Of a stretch of DNA of 6,577 bases, positions 1 through 5,338 are shown piece after piece. How positions within the stretch are numbered: position 1 is the first letter of the stretch; each line of letters opens with the position of its first letter. The position numbers and the translations under genes are program-made. Origin of the DNA: Paenibacillus sp. UBA6285 (GTDB lineage: Bacteria > Bacillota > Bacilli > Paenibacillales > Paenibacillaceae); contig DJUJ01000222.1 in NCBI GenBank assembly GCA_002438345.1, positions 15,829 to 22,405 of the forward strand, written 5' to 3'. The notes below the pieces were generated by a model. It saw only the letters and a list, made by a program, of their open reading frames with translations. It ran no database searches and was not told the DNA's origin.

Positions 1-295
1 TCTCCTGTATTTCTCTTTTTTTGAGATTTAGGGCTGCGCTGAGCTTCTCTTCAGATTGATCTTGTTCCAATTCCAGAATGTCTTTGATTTCTTCCAGAGA
101 GAAATAATATGATTTCAAACGGTTGATAAAGAGCATTTTTGTTAGTTGTTTGGTGGAGTAATACCTATATCCGTTCTCAGGATTAATCTCATCTGGATGA
201 ATTAATCCGATTTCATCATAATACCGCAATGTTTTGGTCGAAACTTCGCATATCTTCGAGAATTCTCCAATGGATAGCAATAATCTCATCTCCAT
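1..295 (-). CDS. MerR-family transcriptional regulator, N-terminal part (runs off left edge)
   Basis: Reading the complement from 295 down to 1 gives 98 residues with no stop. They hold a MerR DNA-binding domain: SIGEFSKICEVSTKTLRYYD is the helix-turn-helix with the family's LRYYDEIGLI signature, followed by the wing (NGYRYYS), a second helical pair ending SLEEIKDILEL, and the start of the dimerisation coiled coil. The effector domain lies outside the window, so the ligand is unknown. Three starts are possible: ATG at 295, ATG at 289, or TTG at 280. The TTG would give the usual MLSIGEF-type family start and sits 9 nt after a GGAGATGA ribosome-binding-like stretch, so it may be the true start; 295 is the longest reading. 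MerR proteins bind between the -35 and -10 of overlong promoters as dimers and activate by distorting the DNA. The matching promoter lies just upstream at 351-381, which implies autoregulation. Confidence 0.9.
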   Translation of the reverse strand, partial: MEMRLLLSIGEFSKICEVSTKTLRYYDEIGLIHPDEINPENGYRYYSTKQLTKMLFINRLKSYYFSLEEIKDILELEQDQSEEKLSAALNLKKREIQE

Positions 296-350
296 TTCTT
301 AGTTTTTTTATCGATCTAAAAGCTTTGTTTTCGAGGGTTTGTTCATTTCC

Positions 351-381
351 ACTATGCACCTTCCCCTAAGGGTAAAGTCAA
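351..381 (-). promoter_or_regulatory. MerR-type promoter with operator dyad in a 19-bp spacer
   Basis: On the minus strand TTGACT (381-376) is followed after exactly 19 bp by CATAGT (356-351). An ordinary sigma-A promoter has about 17 bp, and a 19-bp spacer is the hallmark of MerR-activated promoters. The spacer carries a dyad at 358-378: ACCTTCCCCT on one side of a central base and AGGGTAAAGT on the other, with 8 of 10 pairs matching. The expected transcription start is near 344, giving a leader of about 50 nt before the MerR gene at 295. The geometry is identical to the promoter at 3365-3395. The element and spacing are directly visible; binding by the adjacent MerR protein is inferred. Confidence 0.8.
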
Positions 382-463
382 TAGCAAAACTAGTGTAACT
401 ATTCCAAGGTTACGATAATATTGGTGCATGCGGGTCAACACTGGATATGCGATACAACTGAAG

Positions 464-508
464 AAGAACCCCAAAACCACCTGTATGGTGATTTTGGGGT
501 TCTTTTTT
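464..508. terminator. Strong rho-independent terminator, probably bidirectional
   Basis: AAGAACCCCAAAA (464-476) pairs perfectly with TTTTGGGGTTCTT (492-504). The helix continues past one mismatch with CACC/GGTG around a five-base TGTAT loop. A T-run follows on the plus strand (to 508), and the minus-strand tail is TTCTTCTTC. It starts just past the stop codon (512-514) of the minus-strand SLH remnant, so it probably served that lost gene. Confidence 0.85.
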
Positions 509-511
509 GTT

Positions 512-643
512 TTATTTTTGCACAAGAATTCTGTAAATCAGCATAGCTGCTTCAGCACGTGTGGAATGGGTAGTTGGCATAAGCTGCTGCTGTGCATCTC
601 CTGTAATGAGACCTGCTGCTACCAAAGCCGCAATATCAGGTCG
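512..643 (-). pseudogene. SLH-domain protein, C-terminal remnant
   Basis: The complement from 643 to 512 encodes about 43 residues ending in a stop. They match the end of an S-layer homology (SLH) domain: PDIAALVAAGLITG is the second helix and turn, and STRAEAAMLIYRIL is the conserved final helix with its T-R-A/E-E-A signature. SLH domains usually come in threes and anchor secreted proteins to pyruvylated secondary cell-wall polymer in Gram-positive bacteria. Only the tail of one repeat is present. Although the frame stays open up to 844, the residues upstream of 643 no longer resemble SLH because that DNA is the antisense of another gene remnant. There is no start codon in a plausible place and no signal peptide. 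The stop is followed by a good terminator at 464-508, as expected at a real 3' end. Confidence 0.75.
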
Positions 644-796
644 AATTGGGGCAACCCAGTGGCAAACGGTATCGGTAGTGGACCGGTTATAACGGCAACA
701 TTTGCGGCTCAGAACGCGAGGTATATCAAAGTGGTGCAGACCGGGACAGCTACAAGTTGGTGGTCTGTGCGTGAAGTGAACTTGTATAACTAGATA
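644..796 (+). pseudogene. Discoidin / CBM-type carbohydrate-binding domain, C-terminal remnant
   Basis: Positions 644-793 encode about 49-50 residues beginning NWGNPVANGIGSGPV and ending SWWSVREVNLYN before a stop at 791-796. ARYIKVVQTGTATSWWSVRE is the typical final beta-strand pair of F5/8 type C (discoidin, CBM32-like) domains, which end many Paenibacillus glucanases and other secreted carbohydrate-active enzymes. Only about a third of one domain remains, and the catalytic part is gone. The frame is open back to an ATG at 428, but residues before 644 (cysteine-rich, then antisense of the SLH remnant and its terminator) do not belong to this protein and have no ribosome binding site. A terminator follows at 828-879, fitting the original 3' end. 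Confidence 0.75.
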
Positions 797-827
797 GCAG
801 CGAATTTCTCCGCTTAGATCGGAAAAG

Positions 828-879
828 ACCATCCCCGAAGTCATCTGGAAAGTGATGATGACCGAAAGGATGGTTTTTG
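828..879. terminator. Bidirectional terminator between the CBM remnant and the hydrolase operon
   Basis: ACCATCC (828-834) pairs with GGATGGT (868-874), and an inner GTCATC/GATGAC pairing extends the hairpin. The plus strand has a T-run at 874-878. On the minus strand the stem is followed by TCTTTTCC. It lies directly after the hydrolase stop codon (880-882) on the minus strand and 35 nt after the CBM remnant on the plus strand, so it can end transcripts from both sides. Confidence 0.75.
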
Positions 880-1890
880 TTATAACGGTTGTATCTGAAT
901 AAATTGGGTTAGATCATTTAAATATTGATTATCAACCAATTGTCGTGGGAACAAGACTGCGGTTAAAAAAGTTCTTAATGGGGATGCGGCATTCTTCTTC
1001 GATAGCATAGAGTGGTCAGCGTCGGGAAAATAAGAGACGGAGAGCAAGCTGGCAGGAATTTTGTCACGGTAAATACGTTCGGTTTCCTCAATATCTACAT
1101 TGATATCTTGACCGCCAAGCACTAAATGGACAGGAACGTTGAAGTAACTGAGTTCTTCAGTGGCATCAGACTGATAATTTTTGGCGATAAATCCCCATCT
1201 TTCCCTTGGAATCAAATCCTCGGATTGTGCAATATGCAAGTAATCTTCATAAGATGCTCGTTCGTTAAGTAATTGCAAGACTTGCGCGTTATAATGTTCC
1301 TTCACTTTGATCTCATGTTCCGATAGGCCATCTTGTTTCATTTCTGCGCGGGTATTGTATTTACCTTGAGAAATCCAGTTAACGGCAGGCGATACAAGAA
1401 TGCTGAACGCGAGATCAGGAACTTCTCTTACGATTTTGGGAATCACCCATCCGGCCTGACTTGCTCCCCACAAACCAATGGATTGCGTATCAATCATAGG
1501 TAAGGACTTCGCCCAGTTAATCGCAGATATAGTTTCCTGAGCACGATCTTCCATACTTTGCTCCAACCAGTTACCAGAGGCACCACCAATACCAGGCTTG
1601 TTAAGAGACAAGGAAGCATATCCGGCAGACGCGAACTTCTCCCACAAAGGTTTATATGCATCATCGTATGTGTCATTAATAGGGCCATCACCATGGACAA
1701 AAACTACTAGCCCGATGTTTCCAGAGTATTTTTCGGGCAGGATTAAAGTTCCAGTTAGTTTACCCTGAGAAGTTTCGATTTCTATCTTTTGCTCAGTCAT
1801 GACATATGAATGCTGCTTTAATACGAACAAGAATCCTGCAACTACTAGACCAGTGATTATCCATGTGGTTAATTTAATATATTTTTTCAT
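880..1890 (-). CDS. Membrane-anchored alpha/beta hydrolase (serine esterase/peptidase fold)
   Basis: The 336-residue protein starts MKKYIKLTTW and has one hydrophobic segment at about residues 9-24, then a polar stretch, so it is probably an N-terminally anchored or secreted enzyme on the outer face of the membrane. The alpha/beta-hydrolase fold is clear. HGDGP (66-70) is the oxyanion-loop motif, GASQAG (142-147) is the nucleophile elbow with Ser144, Asp262 in GGQD is the likely acid, and His293 in DADHSM is the catalytic base. It resembles the BAAT/dienelactone-hydrolase-like and S9-like group, and the exact substrate cannot be told. The start has a good AGGAG eight bases upstream. It is the last gene of the MerR-GNAT-hydrolase operon and overlaps the acetyltransferase gene by 17 bp, suggesting translational coupling. 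A terminator follows immediately. A role in hydrolysing or detoxifying the ligand sensed by the MerR protein is inference from context. Confidence 0.9.
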   Translation of the reverse strand: MKKYIKLTTWIITGLVVAGFLFVLKQHSYVMTEQKIEIETSQGKLTGTLILPEKYSGNIGLVVFVHGDGPINDTYDDAYKPLWEKFASAGYASLSLNKPGIGGASGNWLEQSMEDRAQETISAINWAKSLPMIDTQSIGLWGASQAGWVIPKIVREVPDLAFSILVSPAVNWISQGKYNTRAEMKQDGLSEHEIKVKEHYNAQVLQLLNERASYEDYLHIAQSEDLIPRERWGFIAKNYQSDATEELSYFNVPVHLVLGGQDINVDIEETERIYRDKIPASLLSVSYFPDADHSMLSKKNAASPLRTFLTAVLFPRQLVDNQYLNDLTQFIQIQPL

Positions 1891-2554
1891 TCATTGAACT
1901 CCTAGGGTGTAGCGGTGCTCTCCATGTCATGTAATGCCAAATAGGCTCTTTAAAAAGTAGGCGTCTAATCCCGTTATAGTTAGATTGTTCGATATCAAAG
2001 TCCATCTGCTGGTACATGTTAATGGCTCGTTTATTGTTGTCAGCAACATGTAGCGTTAATTTGTCAATTTCGGAACGATTGTTTGCAAAACCTATTGCCC
2101 AACTAAGCAACTGCTTGCCAATTCCCTTATTGCGGTGGCTTGATCGAACAGCCAAGTGCTCTACGTAACATTCATTTGCCTTGGGCTGATAATTCAAAAA
2201 ATGTAACCCAACCATTAACTTGCATACATTTAGGTATCCAAACTGCTTGAATAACTGCGAATAGGGAATAGGGTGAGACGTTTTGATTTTGATTCTGTCT
2301 GAGAATCGGGTGTCTTTCCACTTTAAGCTGAGCGTACCGACAACTTCTCCATTTTCTTTGGCTACGATTTGTTGTGTTGTTGCGGACTTAGGATCTTGCT
2401 CCCAGAGCCCAATGAGTAGGTTAGCAATATCATCGTCTTCTAGAGGAACAAGAGTTTGGAATTTTCCTTGAAATGAATTCACTAAAAGTCTACTTACAGC
2501 TATATGGTCTTGTTCATGGAAAGGATCAATGGTAATCGAGTTCAGACTTATCAT
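1874..2554 (-). CDS. GNAT-family N-acetyltransferase
   Basis: The 226-residue protein carries the GNAT fold. VEHLAVRSSHRNKGIGKQLL (131-150) is motif A, with the acetyl-CoA pyrophosphate-binding R-N-K-G-I-G at 141-146. LTLHVADNNKRAINMYQQMDF further on is motif B with the typical N-x-x-A-I-x-x-Y helix. The N-terminal third (ITIDPFHEQDHIAVSRLLVNSF) is the usual first strand and acceptor-side helix. The family transfers acetyl from acetyl-CoA to an amine; whether the acceptor is a drug, a peptide or a metabolite is not visible. The start overlaps the stop of the upstream MerR gene by 4 bp (ATGA type) and has GGAAGGTG just before it. The last residues (SSMNEKIY) are encoded across the start of the hydrolase gene. 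The tail after the GNAT fold, from about residue 205, is somewhat long and unassigned. Confidence 0.92.
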   Translation of the reverse strand: MISLNSITIDPFHEQDHIAVSRLLVNSFQGKFQTLVPLEDDDIANLLIGLWEQDPKSATTQQIVAKENGEVVGTLSLKWKDTRFSDRIKIKTSHPIPYSQLFKQFGYLNVCKLMVGLHFLNYQPKANECYVEHLAVRSSHRNKGIGKQLLSWAIGFANNRSEIDKLTLHVADNNKRAINMYQQMDFDIEQSNYNGIRRLLFKEPIWHYMTWRAPLHPRSSMNEKIY

Positions 2555-3327
2555 GCTACACCTTCCGGGTTAGGATTGATTTTAATTTGTATTTCATAAT
2601 GAAGCTTGTCATTGTTGAACATGGATAGATAGGATTTTTCCAAAATGATCAATTGCCCCTGTGTTGTGTAGTGATGTTGTGTTAAATAGAGTTCCAGCTC
2701 AGCAATCTCATGTTCAATGTCCTGATCATCCGTCACGAAAAAAGATTTATAAAGGTAGCTACCTTTTTCTAGAATGATGTCCGGTGAGTGAGTGGTTTCG
2801 AAACATAATGTTGCTTTATTCGAATCGTACAAATAATGCAGATCCGTTTCAAATAAATGAGACAGTTGCGGCTTTTTTTCATACAGACTTCGAGCGGTAA
2901 GTGTCGTATTTTCTTCGAGTTCTATCCACTTTTTTAGATGACGAGTGTCCACATGTTTAATGTGATAATTGCTCTCCAGGTTGTTCCAATCTTCATGCTC
3001 TTTCAGTACCTTTTGTATAAACTGCTGTAACATAATAAGCTGGTTTATTTCAGTGGTTACCTTGCTTAACGATTGCTCCAAAAGCTGATGATAGTCATTT
3101 GTGGTGAAGCTATTCATACTTTTGTTAATCGTGCTGACAGGCACGTTCAATTTGCGGAGTAATAAGATTTGGGCCAACTGATATATTTCATCGATGCCGT
3201 ACATCCGGTACTGATTATTGTCTGTATAGGCTGGGTATAGAATCTCTTTTTCTTCAAAATATCGTATTTGGTGTACGGACACATTCATAAGCTTTGAAAG
3301 TTCACCAATCGTAATGTAATGATTCAA
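2551..3327 (-). CDS. BmrR-like MerR-family regulator with GyrI-like effector domain
   Basis: The 258-residue protein begins with a MerR DNA-binding domain. YITIGELSKLMNVSVHQIRY (4-23) is the helix-turn-helix, EKEILYPAYTDNNQYRMY (26-43) the turn and wing, and DEIYQLAQILLLRKLNVPVSTI (46-67) the second helical part. Residues about 76-118 form the long dimerisation helix. The C-terminal 120 or so residues look like a GyrI/BmrR-type small-molecule-binding domain ending in HYEIQIKI; Glu245 there is a candidate for the conserved acidic ligand contact. Total length is close to BmrR (about 280). The start has AGGAG 7 nt upstream. It is the first gene of a three-gene operon driven by a MerR-type promoter at 3365-3395, so it probably activates its own operon when a (perhaps cationic or lipophilic) ligand binds. 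The wing lacks the common N-G-Y-R-Y-Y sequence (it reads NNQYRMY), which suggests a divergent subgroup. Confidence 0.92.
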   Translation of the reverse strand: MNHYITIGELSKLMNVSVHQIRYFEEKEILYPAYTDNNQYRMYGIDEIYQLAQILLLRKLNVPVSTINKSMNSFTTNDYHQLLEQSLSKVTTEINQLIMLQQFIQKVLKEHEDWNNLESNYHIKHVDTRHLKKWIELEENTTLTARSLYEKKPQLSHLFETDLHYLYDSNKATLCFETTHSPDIILEKGSYLYKSFFVTDDQDIEHEIAELELYLTQHHYTTQGQLIILEKSYLSMFNNDKLHYEIQIKINPNPEGVA

Positions 3328-3364
3328 TGGCGGTGCTCCTAACTGTAAGTTATTTGTTGAATTA

Positions 3365-3395
3365 ACTATAAACCTTAGGTCTGACCTAAGGTCAA
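3365..3395 (-). promoter_or_regulatory. MerR-type operon promoter with perfect 10+1+10 operator palindrome
   Basis: On the minus strand TTGACC (3395-3390) and TATAGT (3370-3365) are separated by exactly 19 bp. Between and partly over them lies a perfect palindrome at 3372-3392, with arms ACCTTAGGTC and GACCTAAGGT around one central base. Overlong spacing with the dyad inside the spacer is the classic site for a MerR-family activator. Transcription should begin near 3358, about 30 nt before the regulator's start codon. The site drives the MerR-GNAT-hydrolase operon and gives a direct prediction of autoregulation. Confidence 0.88.
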
Positions 3396-3749
3396 GTGTG
3401 GATTAACAGTCAGGCTCGTGCAAAAACACCTTTTTATTCTAAATGCCCTTAGACCGAGGTAATACATGTAGCGGATTACGGTGGTCTTTTTTGTTCTTGC
3501 TGTTATTTGTATTTATCTTTCTTATGAACATTTTGAATTTGGATGACGCTTGGGTGGGCGACCAAATATTTGAAAGTAACTTAGCCAAGATATTCGTTTA
3601 TATTGCCGCCTCTTTAGGCGGTTTTAATTCTATTGATAAACCATATTGGGATACCAGATGAACGTAACGGACTGTAGAGCGCCCCTACAAAAGTCAGGCT
3701 TAATTTAAAATCGCGGCACATAGGATACGTTGAAAAGAGGCGAAATCAA
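3396..3749. other. Intergenic region between divergent transcription units, with a doubtful ORF
   Basis: This stretch holds no convincing gene. An open frame at 3443-3661 (plus) would give 72 residues with one hydrophobic segment (WSFLFLLLFVFIFLMNIL). It has no ribosome binding site, its start lies inside or next to a terminator hairpin, and it resembles no family I know. A short hairpin CCGCC/GGCGG followed by TTTT lies at about 3607-3626. Near 3706 there is an A/T-rich TAAAAT that might be a -10 element for the plus-strand genes, but no good -35 is found. The region may be further decayed sequence. Confidence 0.4.
3450..3492 (+). terminator. Orphan rho-independent terminator
   Basis: AGACC at about 3451-3455 pairs with GGTCT at about 3482-3487, and inside it GTAAT pairs with ATTAC across a short internal mismatch. 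Six T residues follow the stem on the plus strand. No plus-strand gene lies upstream before the divergent operon promoter, so the terminator either guards against read-through or is left over from a lost gene. Confidence 0.55.
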
Positions 3750-3911
3750 ATGGGATTGAATCCAATTATTAATGATGTATTTCAGGCAGCACAATCAGGG
3801 GATGCTGATTTCCATGCTAAAATTGAAGGTGGTGAATCAGCATTAGCTGTGGCCATCCAACAAGGAAACCATAACGTTAAGGAATTTCTTAATGAAAAAG
3901 GAGCAATTTAG
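3750..3911 (+). CDS. Small ankyrin-repeat-like protein
   Basis: An open frame of 53 codons starts at ATG 3750, with AAGAGG nine bases upstream, and ends at TAG 3909-3911. The C-terminal half, ESALAVAIQQGNHNVKEFLNEKGA, fits one ankyrin repeat: T/S-A-L-x-x-A-I-x-x-G-N as the first helix, then V-K-E-F-L-x-x-K-G-A as the second helix and turn. The N-terminal VFQAAQSGDAD resembles the capping helix of such proteins. Ankyrin repeats bind proteins and usually occur in series, so this is either a very small single-repeat protein or a shortened version of a longer one. Its stop codon is one base before the next gene, and the next gene's ribosome binding site lies inside it, so the two are probably co-transcribed and coupled. 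No partner can be named. Confidence 0.7.
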   Translation: MGLNPIINDVFQAAQSGDADFHAKIEGGESALAVAIQQGNHNVKEFLNEKGAI

Positions 3912-3912
3912 A

Positions 3913-4281
3913 ATGGAAATCACAATAAACCACAAAGACAATTCAACAGTAGCTTTGATCTCCAGCGAGGGTATCGTAATCCATAATGTAAATGATGCTT
4001 TGGATCTAATGGCAAACGTGAAATATCAAGAATGCGATAAAATGCTTTTAAGAAAAGAACAAATCACTGATGATTTTTTTGAGCTAAAGACGGGAATTGC
4101 CGGAGAGATTCTTCAGAAATATACAAACTACCAGATGCGAGTAGCTATTGTAGGAGAATTTACTGGCTATAATAGTAAAAGTCTGAATGATTTTATTTAC
4201 GAATGCAATCAAGGGGATAAAATCCTATTCAAAGGTTCAGTAGATGAGGCTTTGACAGCCCTGCATCAAAGTGAAACGTGA
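3913..4281 (+). CDS. DUF4180 domain-containing protein
   Basis: The 122-residue protein matches what I remember of DUF4180. The sequence NDALDLMANVKYQECDKMLL, the acidic-aromatic ITDDFFELKTGIAGEILQK core, the strand MRVAIVGEF and the final KSLNDFIYECNQG are the family's conserved blocks, and the length is normal. The function of DUF4180 is unknown. The alternation of helices with a VAIVGEF-type strand suggests a small alpha/beta fold. I chose ATG 3913 rather than the in-frame ATG at 3892, because AAAGGAG (3897-3903) is nine bases upstream of 3913 and the family begins near there. The protein is cytoplasmic by appearance, with no signal or membrane segment. It follows the ankyrin-like gene by one base and precedes the YdhG-like gene by 25 bp, in what is probably one operon. 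Confidence 0.88.
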   Translation: MEITINHKDNSTVALISSEGIVIHNVNDALDLMANVKYQECDKMLLRKEQITDDFFELKTGIAGEILQKYTNYQMRVAIVGEFTGYNSKSLNDFIYECNQGDKILFKGSVDEALTALHQSET

Positions 4282-4306
4282 ACTTGAAACTGAGAGGTGA
4301 CTTATT

Positions 4307-4690
4307 ATGGAAGGTAAAATTTCGTATGAATCGATCGATGACTATATTTCCAAGTTTCCACCTGAGATTCAGGAAATCCTTAGTACATTAAGAAGAGTTA
4401 TAAAAGAAGCGGCACCTGAAGCAAAAGAAAAGATTAGTTATCAGATGCCTACTTTTGCACTGCACGGAAATCTGGTTCACTCTGCTGCTTTCAAAAACCA
4501 TATTGGATTTTATCCAACCCCTAATGGGATTGATGCTTTTAAAGAAGAATTGTCAGGCTATAAAGGAGCAAAAGGATCCATTCAATTCCCTATTGATCAG
4601 CCGATGCCTTATGAATTAATTAGTAAGATCGTTAAATATAGAGTGGCTGAGAATATCAAAAAAGCAGAAGATAAGCGCCGAAGTAAATAG
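4307..4690 (+). CDS. DUF1801 / YdhG-like (frataxin-like iron chaperone family) protein
   Basis: The 127-residue protein belongs to the DUF1801 (YdhG_co) family. Its landmarks are the opening YESIDDYISKFPPEIQEIL, the helix LRRVIKEAAPEAKEKISYQMP with the conserved S/Y-x-M-P turn, the strands LVHSAAFKNHIGFYP, and the final KGSIQFPIDQPMPYELISKIVKYR. In Bacillus subtilis the relative YdhG (Fra) works as a frataxin-like iron donor for iron-sulfur cluster and heme assembly. Many paralogues exist, so that role is only a possibility here. The start has GAGAGGTGA (4292-4300) at good spacing. The C-terminus is basic (AEDKRRSK), and no terminator follows directly. The gene's 3' end overlaps the open frame of a convergent CHAT-protein remnant. 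Confidence 0.9.
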   Translation: MEGKISYESIDDYISKFPPEIQEILSTLRRVIKEAAPEAKEKISYQMPTFALHGNLVHSAAFKNHIGFYPTPNGIDAFKEELSGYKGAKGSIQFPIDQPMPYELISKIVKYRVAENIKKAEDKRRSK

Positions 4691-4987
4691 TATCTCTGAG
4701 GTGGCTAGTTTTTTAGGAAGTACAGGTGCTTCAACGATCGCTGGGAACTTTTGATAGCTGAACAGAAGGTTTTCGTGAATGCCGATGCCCTTTAATATAT
4801 AGTCTAAGGTGAACACACCCAATGTAGCAGAAGCCAAATCATGGACAAACCATAGATGTCCCAGAACCTCCTGATAAGGGCTTACCAGAGACTGGGCGAT
4901 ACCCATAAAATTCATGCTGTTATGCCGAACATCTGAACAACCGCTGTAGCATGCATTTAATATGAGGCGTGCCCGGCGATCATTCAT
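4616..4987 (-). pseudogene. CHAT-domain protease, C-terminal remnant
   Basis: The complement from 4987 down to about 4694 encodes the second half of a CHAT domain (caspase-like cysteine peptidase, related to separase). LILNACYSG (8-16) is the catalytic-cysteine strand, with Cys13. NFMGIAQSL and then EVLGHLWFVHD (40-50) match the family's G-x-L-W-x-V-x-D block, and ATLGVFTLDYILKG (54-67) is the closing helix. The first half with the catalytic His-Gly is missing, and a TAA lies directly before the ATG at 4985-4987, so no functional enzyme can be made. After about residue 97 the frame runs on into the antisense of the DUF1801 gene and stops at 4616-4618. In other bacteria CHAT proteins occur as proteases in defence and signalling modules; what this one did cannot be told. 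Identification is by motif memory only. Confidence 0.7.
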
Positions 4988-5004
4988 TTAGTTTCTAACT
5001 TTAA

Positions 5005-5331
5005 ATGATTTTGCACTTACACCTTGAGCACTGCTCAGATCTGAATACAATGCGCAATCAGCGTCTCCAGTTAATCTTGGACAGAGTGTTTACCGAGCCA
5101 GGAAGCCGGGTGCGCACTAGAGTGCTTTTCTTCATTCGAGAAGATGAAATATCTTCGAAGAGAGAAGGAGGAGAATGGGGCGTGAATCACATACCCAGTG
5201 AATATCGAGATTTGATTCATATTTATTTGAATAAATATAATGGTAAGTCAGTGTACAGAAAAGTGGAACACTGTCAATTATCAAAGTTTGCCGTTTATAT
5301 AATTGAAACCATAAAACAAAATTTAACTTAA
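5005..5331 (+). pseudogene. Aminoglycoside adenylyltransferase-like protein, C-terminal remnant
   Basis: From about 5116 to the stop at 5329-5331 the frame reads RVLFFIREDEISSKREGGEW, then a leucine/proline loop with EYRDLIHIYLNKYNG and a final helix. This is the C-terminal helical domain of AadA/ANT-type nucleotidyltransferases, in which ISSK-x-E-x-G-x-WG is a recognisable signature. The nucleotidyl-transfer half with the G-S...D-x-D motif is absent. The first ~37 codons from ATG 5005 resemble nothing I know and have no ribosome binding site, so this is a decayed fragment and should not be counted as a resistance gene. A good terminator follows within ten bases, as at the original 3' end. 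Confidence 0.72.
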
Positions 5332-5338
5332 ATATACA

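Noticed and set aside
428..643. N-terminal part of the long plus-strand frame leading into the CBM remnant
   Set aside because: It crosses a strong terminator and the antisense of the SLH remnant, has no ribosome binding site and reads as cysteine-rich nonsense. Only 644-793 looks like real protein.
3443..3661. A 72-residue membrane protein on the plus strand
   Set aside because: No ribosome binding site, a start next to a terminator stem, and no family resemblance. The hydrophobic run comes from the T-rich terminator tail.
3408..3700. The 9-bp repeat AGTCAGGCT at 3408-3416 and 3692-3700, as a target-site duplication around a small inserted element
   Set aside because: The ends of the enclosed 275 bp show no inverted repeats and no transposase trace, and a 9-bp match at this distance can occur by chance.
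5005..5331. A working aminoglycoside-resistance gene
   Set aside because: Only the C-terminal helical part is present; the nucleotidyltransferase active site is missing.
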